Assembly: GCF_014161445.1 (NCBI RefSeq)
Contig: NZ_JABBXA010000007.1
Span: forward strand, 124,001 to 188,000
Reading direction: 5' to 3'
Source: Microbispora sp. H13382
GTDB taxonomy: Bacteria; Actinomycetota; Actinomycetes; Streptosporangiales; Streptosporangiaceae
Length of the DNA: 64,000 nt
Program-made: the position numbers and the translations under genes
The notes under the pieces: generated by a model
What the model was told of the DNA's origin: nothing
What the model saw: only the letters and a program-made list of their open reading frames with translations
Database searches by the model: none
Part shown: positions 7,589 to 15,413 of the stretch, in pieces
Position numbering within the stretch: position 1 is the stretch's first letter
Layout of the letters: the number at the start of each line of letters is the position of its first letter

Positions 7589-8054
7589 TCAGCATTCGGC
7601 CAGCAGACAACGCTCGACCGGCCGGGCCTGCCAGAGGCCTTTCATCCCGCGGAAGCGGTCGATCACGGTGGCGACATCGTCGGGGTCCTTGAGCTTCAGG
7701 TGGTAGTAGGACACCTCTGCCGTGAAATCGCTGTCGGTGCGGCACCGCAGGTCCTTGATGGCGTGTTTCGGGTCCTCGAAGTAGAACGTCTCGACCTCCG
7801 ACGTGCCGCGGATGGCCTCGACGTTCGCGTCCTGCTGCGCGGTAGTAAGGGCCGCAGGGCACCCGGTTCCCTCGCCAGGCTTGGGCAGGCACAGGCGCAA
7901 CGTCACATGGGCCTCGCCGTACCAGAATCCGTCGCCCTGGGGAAAGACACCGTCCACACCAGGGAGCGCACGGATGGTGCGGGAGAGTTCACGGGATTTC
8001 GCTCGGTCGAGCAGGACGCCGACGATGGAGTCGGTCCTGCACGCTGCGGGGGGT
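7589..8054 (-). pseudogene. FtsX extracellular domain-like fragment
   Basis: An open frame enters from the OYE stop side without its own start and ends at 7589. It reads LSRTIRALPGVDGVFPQ, then HVTLRLCLP, CPAALTTAQQ, EVETFYFEDPKHA and YYHLKLKDPDDVATVIDRFRGM. This is the pattern of the FtsX extracellular domain found in actinobacterial FtsX-like permeases and small lipoproteins, apparently the end of one domain followed by a second. The 5' part is missing: the frame is fused at base 8054 to the end of the OYE gene. A GTG at 7957 could in principle start a 122-residue product, but no clear ribosome binding site is seen. Confidence 0.55.
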
Positions 8055-9128
8055 TCAGGCCGCGTGCCGGTAGGCGGGGTAGGTGAGGTAGCCCACGTCG
8101 CCGCCCTGGTACCAGGTGGACTCGTCGTCCGGCGCGATGGGGAGTCCCTGGCGCAGCCGCTCCACGAGGTCGGGGTTGGCGATGAAGGCGCGGCCGAAGC
8201 TGATCAGGTCGGCGCCGAGCCCCAGCCAGTGATCGGCCGCGGCCTTGTCCGCCCGCCGGGGGCCCATCGGGAAGACCGGGTTGACGACGAGCGTGCCGGG
8301 CCAGGCCTTGCGCAGCTCGACGAGCACGTCCTCGTCGGTGGTGGCCTCGATGTGGACGTACGCCAGGTCCAGGGGTGCCAGTTCGGCGAGCAGCGCACCG
8401 TACAGCTCGGGGACGTCGCTGTCCTCCGCGCCCCAGAAGCCCGCGCCGGGGGAGAGCCGGATGCCCGTCCGGTCGCCGCCCACCGCCTCGGCGGTAGCCG
8501 ACACCGCTTCCACGGCGAAACGAATCCGGTTGGCGATCGGCCCGCCGTACGCGTCGGTGCGCAGGTTGGCGGTGCCCGACAGGAACTGGGCGATGAGATA
8601 CCCGTTCGCGCCGTGCAGTTCCACGCCGTCGAAGCCGGCGTCGACGGCCCTGAGCGCGGCCTGCGCGTAGGACAGGGCCTGCTCGGGCACCTCGGCGGTC
8701 TCCAGCGCCCTCGGCACGGGCGCCGGCTTGGGTCCTGACGGGGTGAACACCTCGCCGGGAGCGGGGACGGCAGAAGGGCCCACTGGCCGCATCCCCGTGG
8801 TGTCGGGGTGGGAGACGCGGCCCCCGTGCATGATCTGGGCGAAGACGCGGCCACCGTTGGTGTGGACCGCGTCGGTGACCGGCCGCCACGACGCGACCTG
8901 CTCGTCGGTGTACAGCCCCGGAGTGCCCGGGTTGGACTGCCCCACGAGGCTCGGCTGCACTCCTTCCGTCACGATGAGCCCGGCGGTGGCGCGCTGGGCG
9001 TAGTAGGCCGCCATCGACGGTGTGGCCAGGCCGCCCGCGGCGGCGCGGACGCGGGTCATCGGGGCCATCACCACACGGTTGGGCAGGGTCAGCGCGCCGA
9101 GCCGGTAGCGGTCGAAGAGGGTCGTCAT
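8055..9128 (-). CDS. Old yellow enzyme family NADH:flavin oxidoreductase
   Basis: An FMN-dependent ene-reductase of 357 residues with a TIM-barrel fold. The N-terminus MTTLFDRYRLGALTLPNRVVMAPMTR is the canonical start. QIMHGGR and the substrate/FMN motif GVELHGANGYLIAQFLS, containing the His and Asn that hold the substrate carbonyl plus a Tyr, are intact. The C-terminus has the phosphate-binding ISFGRAFIANPDLVERL. ATG at 9128 is close behind AGGA. It is divergent from a MerR regulator with a shared dyad operator, so it is probably induced by electrophiles or redox-cycling compounds. Its final 74 bases are duplicated at 5821-5894. Confidence 0.95.
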   Translation of the reverse strand: MTTLFDRYRLGALTLPNRVVMAPMTRVRAAAGGLATPSMAAYYAQRATAGLIVTEGVQPSLVGQSNPGTPGLYTDEQVASWRPVTDAVHTNGGRVFAQIMHGGRVSHPDTTGMRPVGPSAVPAPGEVFTPSGPKPAPVPRALETAEVPEQALSYAQAALRAVDAGFDGVELHGANGYLIAQFLSGTANLRTDAYGGPIANRIRFAVEAVSATAEAVGGDRTGIRLSPGAGFWGAEDSDVPELYGALLAELAPLDLAYVHIEATTDEDVLVELRKAWPGTLVVNPVFPMGPRRADKAAADHWLGLGADLISFGRAFIANPDLVERLRQGLPIAPDDESTWYQGGDVGYLTYPAYRHAA

Positions 9129-9196
9129 TCCTGAACGCCTTTCGGAAACCTGCGGATGGTCGTGTCCGCTGGCTGGACACACGACTACGCTAAGAC

Positions 9197-9212
9197 CTGA
9201 CATTGACGTCAG
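9197..9212. promoter_or_regulatory. MerR-type dyad operator/promoter for the OYE gene
   Basis: CTGAC-N6-GTCAG forms a dyad. On the minus strand it lies inside the spacer of a promoter-like pair, TTGCAT and TTAGCG/TAGCGT, about 19-20 bases apart, the long spacer typical of MerR-activated promoters. It sits between the OYE start (9128) and the MerR start (9253). Confidence 0.65.
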
Positions 9213-9252
9213 ATGCAAGCGTTCGAGCCGAGGTTTTCCGACAGGAGGCGCG

Positions 9253-9621
9253 ATGCGGATCGGCGAGTTGGCGTCGCAGGCGGGAGTGAGCGTCCGTTCC
9301 CTGCGCTACTACGAGGAGCAAGGCCTGCTCACCAGCACGCGCAGCCCCAGCGGCCAGCGCCACTACACCGAGGACGAGGTCGAGCGGGTGCGGTTCATCC
9401 AGCGCCTGTACGGCGCGGGGCTGTCGAGCCGGACGATCGCCGAGGTGCTGCCGTGTGTCGACTCGCCGAGCGAGCGGAACTCCGACGAGGCGTTCGAGCG
9501 GCTGGTCCAGGAGCGCGACCGGATGAGCCGGCACATCGACGAGCTCGCCCAGGCCCGCGACGCCCTCGACCTGCTCATCGACGCCAACCGCGCGCACCGC
9601 GCGCACCTGATGCCTCGCTGA
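9253..9621 (+). CDS. MerR family transcriptional regulator
   Basis: A 122-residue MerR protein. The winged helix-turn-helix MRIGELASQAGVSVRSLRYYEEQGLL is followed by RYTEDEVERVRFIQRL-type wing residues and a coiled-coil dimerisation helix (about 78-112). One cysteine lies at the hinge (VLPCVDSPS), a position often seen in MerR proteins that pair with OYE-like reductases, where it may sense electrophiles. ATG at 9253 follows an AGGAGG-like site. It is expected to bend and activate the divergent OYE promoter. A bidirectional hairpin follows at 9679-9708. Confidence 0.92.
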   Translation: MRIGELASQAGVSVRSLRYYEEQGLLTSTRSPSGQRHYTEDEVERVRFIQRLYGAGLSSRTIAEVLPCVDSPSERNSDEAFERLVQERDRMSRHIDELAQARDALDLLIDANRAHRAHLMPR

Positions 9622-9678
9622 CCACGGACATGACGACGGCGGCGCGCCGCCGATCGTGACCTCCGCGACAGACCGCCA

Positions 9679-9708
9679 CGACCCTCCCGTGCACGTACGG
9701 GAGGGTCG
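9679..9708. terminator. Bidirectional 12-bp hairpin
   Basis: Arms 9679-9690 and 9697-9708 (CGACCCTCCCGT / ACGGGAGGGTCG) with a 6-base loop, located between the convergent MerR and esterase genes. Confidence 0.8.
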
Positions 9709-9722
9709 CCGCGAGGACGGGG

Positions 9723-11894
9723 TCAGCGCTTGAACAGGCGCGGTGCCAGGTCGATGAGGTTCTTCTGCCACACGTCCCAGCCGTGCGGCCCCGGGGTGAC
9801 CCCGTCGAACTCGTAGCGGATGCCGAGATCGTTGAGCGTGGTCAGGGACCCCATGAAGAACGGCTGCACGAAGTCGGTCTGGTCGCCGACGTACAGGCGC
9901 AGCATCTTCGTCCCGTTGTTGATCGCCGCCACGTCCACGCCGGCGCCGTCGCCGAACCAGGCCGAGAACGCCGCGACGTAGGCGAACCGGCCCGGGTACG
10001 CCTTGAGCACCCCGAGCGTCTGCACCCCGCCCATCGAGAGACCGGCCAGGGCCTGGCGCGACGGGTCGCCGGAGATGTTGTAGCGGGCGCGGGCCGCCGG
10101 GACGATGTTCTCCAGCAGCTCCTTGTTGAAGTCGGGCACGTTGCCGTTGCCCATCACGACCACCATCGGCACCAGCTTCCCGTCGAGGAACTGGTGGTCG
10201 AGGATCTGCTTGGCACGGCCCATCTCGACCCAGTCCGTGTAGCTCTGACCGCTGCCGTGCTGCAGGTAGAGGACGGGATACGGCTCCGCGCGCCTGGCGT
10301 CGTAGCCGGGCGGGGTCCACACCAGCGCGGTCCGGTCCTGGTTCGCCACCGTGCTCGCGTACGTCAGGCTCTCGACCTTCCCGCCCCGGCCGGCCGGAAC
10401 ATCCGAGAGCAGGCGTGACCTCTCGCCCGGGATGAAGAAGGAGCTCCAGTTCGGCTCGGAGGTCACCTTCGTCGGGTTCGACGCGTCCTTGACCGCGACC
10501 CGGTCCACGATCCACTGGTAGTAGTAGAACCACGGATCCAGCGGACCGATGGTCACCCGCCACCGGTCGCCGTCGCGGGACATCGGAACGCGCAGCCAGC
10601 TCCCGCCGGGAGCGTCGTTCGCCCACACCGTGACGTGCTTGGCGTCCTTGAAGTCCGTCGAGGTCTCGAAGGTGACGAAGCCGTCCTGCACGAACGGCGT
10701 CGGGGTGGTGCCGGGCGCCGGCGGGGTGAACTCGCCCTTCAGCGGCCCGTGACCGGCGCTCGGACCGTGATCCCGCACCGTGCGGAACAGCCGGGGCACG
10801 AAGTCGATCAGATTCTCCTGCCAGGCCTTCCAGTTCGCCCCGGCGTCGGGGTTGACCCCGTCGAACTCGTACCTGATGCCCGCGCGGCTCAACGCCCTCG
10901 TGAGGTGGACGGTGGCGTTGTACGCGGGATCGGTCACGTTCCCGGTGTACAGGCGCAGCAGCTTGAGGTCGCGGTTGATCGCCTTGGCGTCCGGCCGGTC
11001 GGCGCCGTCCGTCAGCAGACCCGAGAACGAGCCGGCGTAGGCGAAGTCGTTCGGCTTGGTCAGCGCGGCACGCAGCGCCTGCGTCCCGCCCTCGGACACA
11101 CCGGCGATCGCCTGGTGCGCCGGGTCGCGGAGGACGCGGTAGGCGTCCCCGACCGCCTTGCGGAGGTCCTTCAGATCCTTGTCGCCGGCCGCCCCGTCGC
11201 CGATTACGACCACCATCGGCTCCATGGAGCCCTGGGCCGACAGGTTGTCGAGGATCTGCCTGGCACGACCGAGGTCGAGCCAGTCGGTGGCGCTCTGCCC
11301 GTCGCCCGCCTGCAGGAACAGCACCGGGTAACCCTTCGGCCCCTTGGCCTGGTAGCCGGGCGGCGTCCACACCAGCGCCGAGCGCTCCTTCTTCTTGACC
11401 TGGTAGGTCAGGGTCTCGACCTTGCCGCCCTGTCCCTGCGGCGCGTCCGCCAGCAGGCGCGCCGAGTCACCCGGAACGAGGAAGGTGCTCCACAGGGGCT
11501 TGGACGCCACACTGGTGGCGTTCGTCGGATCCTTGAGGCTCTTGGTGTCGTCGCCCGTGACCTGGTAGGAGTACAGCCCCGGCTTGAGCGGGCCGAGGGC
11601 CCCCCACCAGACGTCGCCCCGGCGGGTCAGGCCGTACTCCGCCCAGGCGGAGGAGGGGCCGAAGTTCCCCTCGACCGCCAGCTGCGACACCGGGCCCGCG
11701 TTGGCCTCGATGTAGGCCGCCGGGATGCTGATCGCCACGTAGCCGTCGTCCGAAACACTCAGCCACGGTGTGTCCGCCACCGCTGGTCGCGGCGCGACCA
11801 GAATCGCCGCGACCGCCATGACTCCGGCGGTGATCACCGCCGAGAGCCGGCGCACGCCCTTGCGGCGCAGGCCGCCGTGCTGGAATAACGTCAT
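9723..11894 (-). CDS. Secreted tandem CBM48-esterase D protein
   Basis: A 723-residue exported protein. Start ATG 11894 has GGGAG nine bases upstream, and the signal peptide ends near AVADTPWL. Two homologous modules follow (about 42-375 and 385-723), each an N-terminal E-set/CBM48-like sandwich (SVSDDGYVAISIPAAY; VQDGFVTFETSTDF) plus a Fes/feruloyl-esterase-like alpha/beta hydrolase. Module 2 is complete: LQHGSGQS oxyanion region, GLSMGG nucleophile Ser620 and PHGW with His704. Module 1 keeps GVSEGG (Ser267), but its oxyanion histidine is Ala (LQAGDGQS) and the catalytic His position is Ala353. Module 1 is therefore probably not a hydrolase and may bind substrate or stabilise the pair. Substrate is unknown (acetyl- or feruloyl-sugars, siderophore esters or glycans). 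Confidence 0.9.
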   Translation of the reverse strand: MTLFQHGGLRRKGVRRLSAVITAGVMAVAAILVAPRPAVADTPWLSVSDDGYVAISIPAAYIEANAGPVSQLAVEGNFGPSSAWAEYGLTRRGDVWWGALGPLKPGLYSYQVTGDDTKSLKDPTNATSVASKPLWSTFLVPGDSARLLADAPQGQGGKVETLTYQVKKKERSALVWTPPGYQAKGPKGYPVLFLQAGDGQSATDWLDLGRARQILDNLSAQGSMEPMVVVIGDGAAGDKDLKDLRKAVGDAYRVLRDPAHQAIAGVSEGGTQALRAALTKPNDFAYAGSFSGLLTDGADRPDAKAINRDLKLLRLYTGNVTDPAYNATVHLTRALSRAGIRYEFDGVNPDAGANWKAWQENLIDFVPRLFRTVRDHGPSAGHGPLKGEFTPPAPGTTPTPFVQDGFVTFETSTDFKDAKHVTVWANDAPGGSWLRVPMSRDGDRWRVTIGPLDPWFYYYQWIVDRVAVKDASNPTKVTSEPNWSSFFIPGERSRLLSDVPAGRGGKVESLTYASTVANQDRTALVWTPPGYDARRAEPYPVLYLQHGSGQSYTDWVEMGRAKQILDHQFLDGKLVPMVVVMGNGNVPDFNKELLENIVPAARARYNISGDPSRQALAGLSMGGVQTLGVLKAYPGRFAYVAAFSAWFGDGAGVDVAAINNGTKMLRLYVGDQTDFVQPFFMGSLTTLNDLGIRYEFDGVTPGPHGWDVWQKNLIDLAPRLFKR

Positions 11895-12593
11895 ACCGAA
11901 ACTCCCATGATGGCCGCAGCGGTCGGTCTGACCCACCGACCTTACTCGTCGGTAGAATGCGCAACCGATTCTGTGACCGTCCATCCGTCGGCACAGGCGC
12001 ATTCGCTCTCTATTAGTCGCGAGCAATATCGGTCGCGATTCCAACGAGTCAAGTTAATTGATAAGGTCCCGATACACAAGCCTGCTTCGCCCCGACCGGC
12101 CAGGACACGGCCGTTGCGCCGGCACCGCCTCGGAGCATGCCGCATCCACGGGAGCCCGGCGGACACGGCACCGATTGGACGCAGGGGTGACCTCCCACAT
12201 GTCCGCCGCCCGGGCAGCGGACGGCGCCGGGCGGCCGCTGCACGGGAAGTGAAACGGACGGCAGCGGAGCGCTGTCCCCGCCGGAGACGCGACCGGTGCC
12301 GACCGCGGCGAACGGTTGCCGCTGCTTGACCGGCGTCTCTGACACCGCCGGAACGGCAGCTCATTCAGAAGACGCCGTTTCCCGGAGACGGCGATCCGGT
12401 CGCCCCTCGTCGCACGGCCTCCACCCCGGCAGCGTGCGGTCACCTGAACGCGAATTCGTTCTCTTCGCGGCGGCTCGCGCTGTTCGCACCGCCGGGTTAA
12501 CCATCCCCCAATAGCGCGCAAGTCGCATACTCTTCCGCGATCGGGTAAGCGGCCCTTCGTGTCAAAGTTCGCGACGACGAGAAGAGGCCGGAC
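11895..12593. other. Long intergenic region, no gene recognised
   Basis: About 700 bases between the esterase start and the SnoaL-like gene. Open frames exist on both strands, but none gives a family-like protein or a credible ribosome binding site. The part nearest the esterase (about 11930-12065) is relatively AT-rich and should carry its promoter. Otherwise nothing identifiable. Confidence 0.5.
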
Positions 12594-12962
12594 ATGGAAA
12601 GGACACAAGACGAGCTGATCGCCCTGGAAACAGCGGGCTGGGCAGCGCTTTCCTCCACCCCCGAGGCCGCCACCGAGTTCTACGAGCAGGTCCTCGACCG
12701 TACCGTCGTCATGCTCCTGCCCGGCGGCATGGTGCTCGACGACCGAGCGGCGATCGTGAAGTCGATGGCGGGGCAGCCATGGTCCTCCCACGAACTCCAG
12801 GACGCGCGAGTGGTGCACCTCACCGACGACACCGGGCTGGTCACGTACGGCGTCGTCGCCGAACGGGACGGCGATTCCGCGTACTCGGCGCTGATGAGCA
12901 GCCTTTACGTGCGCAGGCAGGACGGCTGGAAGCTCGCCTTCCACCAGCAGACCCCGCATTGA
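12594..12962 (+). CDS. SnoaL/DUF4440-like NTF2-fold protein
   Basis: A 122-residue protein with the cone-shaped NTF2-like pattern: an N-terminal helix (ELIALETAGWAALSS), FYEQVLDRTVVMLLPGGMVLDDRAAIVKSM, alternating strands, and the closing YVRRQDGWKLAFHQQTP that is typical of DUF4440/SnoaL-like proteins. No conserved catalytic residues can be assigned. It could be a small-molecule isomerase-like or binding protein. ATG at 12594 is preceded by a GAGAAGAGG purine stretch. It stands alone, facing a decayed gene on the other strand. Confidence 0.8.
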   Translation: MERTQDELIALETAGWAALSSTPEAATEFYEQVLDRTVVMLLPGGMVLDDRAAIVKSMAGQPWSSHELQDARVVHLTDDTGLVTYGVVAERDGDSAYSALMSSLYVRRQDGWKLAFHQQTPH

Positions 12963-12979
12963 GGCCCACACGAGCACCG

Positions 12980-13208
12980 GCGCCTGTTCCGGACCGTAGT
13001 GCGCGCCGACCTCGTCCAGGTGCCGCCTCGACGACGCGCAGGCGGCGTCGTAGTCCGCGCGCAGGCCGAAGGCGAGCCGGTTCAGCGCGGGGCTGGCGGC
13101 GGCCTGCCCGGACTTGACCACGAGTACCTCGGAGAAGCCGAGCACCGACACGGTGACCTTCAGGTCCACGCCCGGCAGCACCTCGGCATACGTCGCGGCT
13201 CCCTCAGG
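12980..13208 (-). pseudogene. Remnant of a DNRLRE/RHS-type secreted protein
   Basis: The minus strand encodes YAEVLPGVDLKVTVSVLGFS followed by EVLVVKS and NRLAFGLRAD. This is the signature segment I associate with very large actinomycete DNRLRE/RHS wall-associated proteins (the LPGVDL...SEVLVVK motif). Only about 50 codons are recognisable (13065-13208); the rest is unfamiliar. There is no start, and the frame continues into antisense of the neighbouring gene. It is a gene fragment. Confidence 0.55.
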
Positions 13209-13279
13209 GCGCCGGCCGCGTCCCCCCGCTGTCCGACCGGCGATACCCTCTCGTGCGGACGAAACGGGAGGTTACGGGC

Positions 13280-13900
13280 GTGACGGAACTACTGATGGGG
13301 CTCAGCCTCGGCCTGGGGGCGGGTGTCACACCCGGGGCGCTGCTGACCCTCGTCATCACGGCCAGCCTGCGCGGCGGGTTCCGCGCGGGGGTGCGCCTGG
13401 CCTGCGTGCCGCTGCTGTCCGATCTTCCCGTGGTGCTGCTCGCCGTGACGGCCGTCGGGGCGCTGCCGCAGGTGCTCCTGCGCGTCCTGGCGGTCGGGGG
13501 TGGGCTCTACGTCGTGTACCTCGGCGTGGAGACGCTGCGCGAGGCCCGTACGGCCCTGCTGCCCCGGCCGGGCGATGCGGCGCCCTCCTCGGCCGGGGAG
13601 GTCCTGCGCGGCGTCGTGGTGAACCTGCTCAACCCGCACCCCTGGCTGTTCTGGATCGCCGTGGGCTCCCCGATCTTCGTCTCCGCGTGGGACCACGCCC
13701 CGGCGTACGCGCTGGCCTTCGTGGGTGGCTTCTACCTGGTCCTGGTGGGGTCCAAGGTGGTGCTCGCGGGGGCCGTGGGGGCCGGCCGGCACCGGCTGAC
13801 CGCCCGCGGCTACCGCCTGCTGCTGGGCGCGAGCGGCGTGCTGCTGGCCGCCGTCGGCGTCGTGCTCACCGTCCGAGGACTGCTTCCCCGGGCGTTGTAG
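13280..13900 (+). CDS. LysE/RhtB family exporter
   Basis: A 206-residue polytopic protein. GTG at 13280 is chosen because GGGAGG lies eight bases before it; an upstream in-frame start would lack this. The family hallmark LGAGVTPGALLTLVI near the N-terminus, about six hydrophobic helices, and the NLLNPHPWLFWIAVG motif in the middle identify a LysE-type amino acid or metabolite exporter. Its 3' end overlaps the convergent amino-acid permease gene by 35 bases. Substrate cannot be predicted. Confidence 0.9.
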   Translation: MTELLMGLSLGLGAGVTPGALLTLVITASLRGGFRAGVRLACVPLLSDLPVVLLAVTAVGALPQVLLRVLAVGGGLYVVYLGVETLREARTALLPRPGDAAPSSAGEVLRGVVVNLLNPHPWLFWIAVGSPIFVSAWDHAPAYALAFVGGFYLVLVGSKVVLAGAVGAGRHRLTARGYRLLLGASGVLLAAVGVVLTVRGLLPRAL

Positions 13901-15347
13901 TCGCCACCCTGCTGCGACGGTGGCCGTACAGGAAGTAGACGACCGCGCCGACGGCCATCCAGACGAGGAACCGGATCCAGGTCTCCACGGGCAGGTTGAG
14001 CATCAGGTAGGCGGATGCCAGCACCGACAGGATCGGCACCAGCGGCACCAGCGGCGTACGGAAGGAGCGGGGCAGGTCGGGGCGGGTCCTGCGCAGGATC
14101 ACCACCGCCACCGCGACGATCACGAACGCGAACAGCGTGCCGATGTTCACCAGCTCCGCGATGGCGCTCAGCGGGATCAGCGCCGCGAGCAGCGCGGTGA
14201 CCGCGCCGATGACGATCGTGATCCGGTACGGCGTGCGGAACACGGGGTGGACCTGGGCGAGGGAGCGGGGCATCAGGTTGTCGCGGCACATCGCGAACAG
14301 CACGCGGCTCTGGCCGAGCATGAGGATCATCACGACCGTGGTGAGCCCGGCGATGGCGCCGATGCTGATCAGCGTCGCCATCCAGGGCTGGCCCACCGCC
14401 CGGAACGCGTCGGCGAGCGGGGCCGACGCGCTGAGCTCGGAGTAGTGCTGCATGCCGACGACCACGAGCGAGACCGCCACGTAGAGGATCGTGCACACGA
14501 CGAGCGAGGCGATGATCCCGATCGGCAGGTCGCGCTGGGGGCGGCGGGTCTCCTCGGCCGCGGTCGCCACGACGTCGAACCCGATGTAGGCGAAGAACAC
14601 CAGGGCGGCGGCCGTGAAGACGCCGAAGACGCCGTACGCGACCGGCTGCACACCGAACAGCACCTGGATGAGCGGCGCCTTCATGCCCTCGGTCGCGGGC
14701 ATCGCCTGGGCCGGCGGGATGAACGGCCGGTAGTTGGCTCCCTTGACGAAGAACAGCCCGGCGACGATCACGAGCAGCACCACGGCCATCTTGACCGCCA
14801 CCATGGCGCCGTTGAACCGGGCCGACATCTTGATCCCGGCCACCAGCACCCCGGTCAGCAGGATCACGATCAGCGCCGCCGGGATGTTGAAGACGGCCTC
14901 GTCGCCGGCGATGGACGGCGGCAGGTAGACGCCGAAGTTCTTCAGCAGCGACGCGAAGTAGCCCGACCAGCCCGAGGCGACCACCGCCGCGCCCAGGGCG
15001 AGCTCCAGCATCAGGTCCCAGCCGATGATCCAGGCGGGAAACTCGCCGATCGTGGCGTACGCGTAGGTGTAGGCCGAGCCGGCGACCGGCACCGTGGCGG
15101 CGAACTCGGCGTAACACAGGGCCGCGAGCGCACACACGACCCCGGCGACCACGAAGGAGATCGCGACGGCCGGTCCGGCCGTGTTGCGCGCCGCCACGCC
15201 GGTCAGCACGAAGATCCCGGTGCCCACGATGACGCCGACGCCGAAGACGGTCAGGTCGAGAGCGCTCAGACTGCGCCTGAGCCGATGCTCGCCGCCTTCG
15301 GCATCCTCAATCGACTGTTCTACCGGCTTCGTCCGGAACACGCTCAT
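13866..15347 (-). CDS. APC family amino acid permease
   Basis: A 493-residue cationic-amino-acid-transporter-like permease with about 12-13 membrane helices. The first-helix motif VFGVGVIVGTGIFVLTG binds the substrate backbone, and FFAYIGFDVVATAAEETRRPQRDLP is the conserved helix 6-7 loop. The start at 15347 (MSVFR) is preferred because AGGAG lies seven bases upstream; two upstream in-frame ATGs lack this. A homologous permease lies next to dxs in Streptomyces (SCO6014, from memory), so the position is conserved. Substrate is not determined. Confidence 0.92.
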   Translation of the reverse strand: MSVFRTKPVEQSIEDAEGGEHRLRRSLSALDLTVFGVGVIVGTGIFVLTGVAARNTAGPAVAISFVVAGVVCALAALCYAEFAATVPVAGSAYTYAYATIGEFPAWIIGWDLMLELALGAAVVASGWSGYFASLLKNFGVYLPPSIAGDEAVFNIPAALIVILLTGVLVAGIKMSARFNGAMVAVKMAVVLLVIVAGLFFVKGANYRPFIPPAQAMPATEGMKAPLIQVLFGVQPVAYGVFGVFTAAALVFFAYIGFDVVATAAEETRRPQRDLPIGIIASLVVCTILYVAVSLVVVGMQHYSELSASAPLADAFRAVGQPWMATLISIGAIAGLTTVVMILMLGQSRVLFAMCRDNLMPRSLAQVHPVFRTPYRITIVIGAVTALLAALIPLSAIAELVNIGTLFAFVIVAVAVVILRRTRPDLPRSFRTPLVPLVPILSVLASAYLMLNLPVETWIRFLVWMAVGAVVYFLYGHRRSRVATTTPGEAVLGR

Positions 15348-15413
15348 CCGCAGGCTCCTCGTCATGTCGATGACCTGCAAGCTTCCCGGTCACACCGGTA
15401 TTACTCCTGGTTG

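Noticed and set aside
7589-7957. Intact 122-residue FtsX-like protein from the internal GTG
   Set aside because: The coherent frame extends upstream to the OYE stop and no ribosome binding site precedes the GTG, so truncation is the better reading.
5100-8100. Integrative element or genomic island with attachment sites
   Set aside because: No tRNA gene, integrase, replication or transfer gene is visible, and no flanking direct repeats of att type were found; only gene decay and fragment duplication can be supported.
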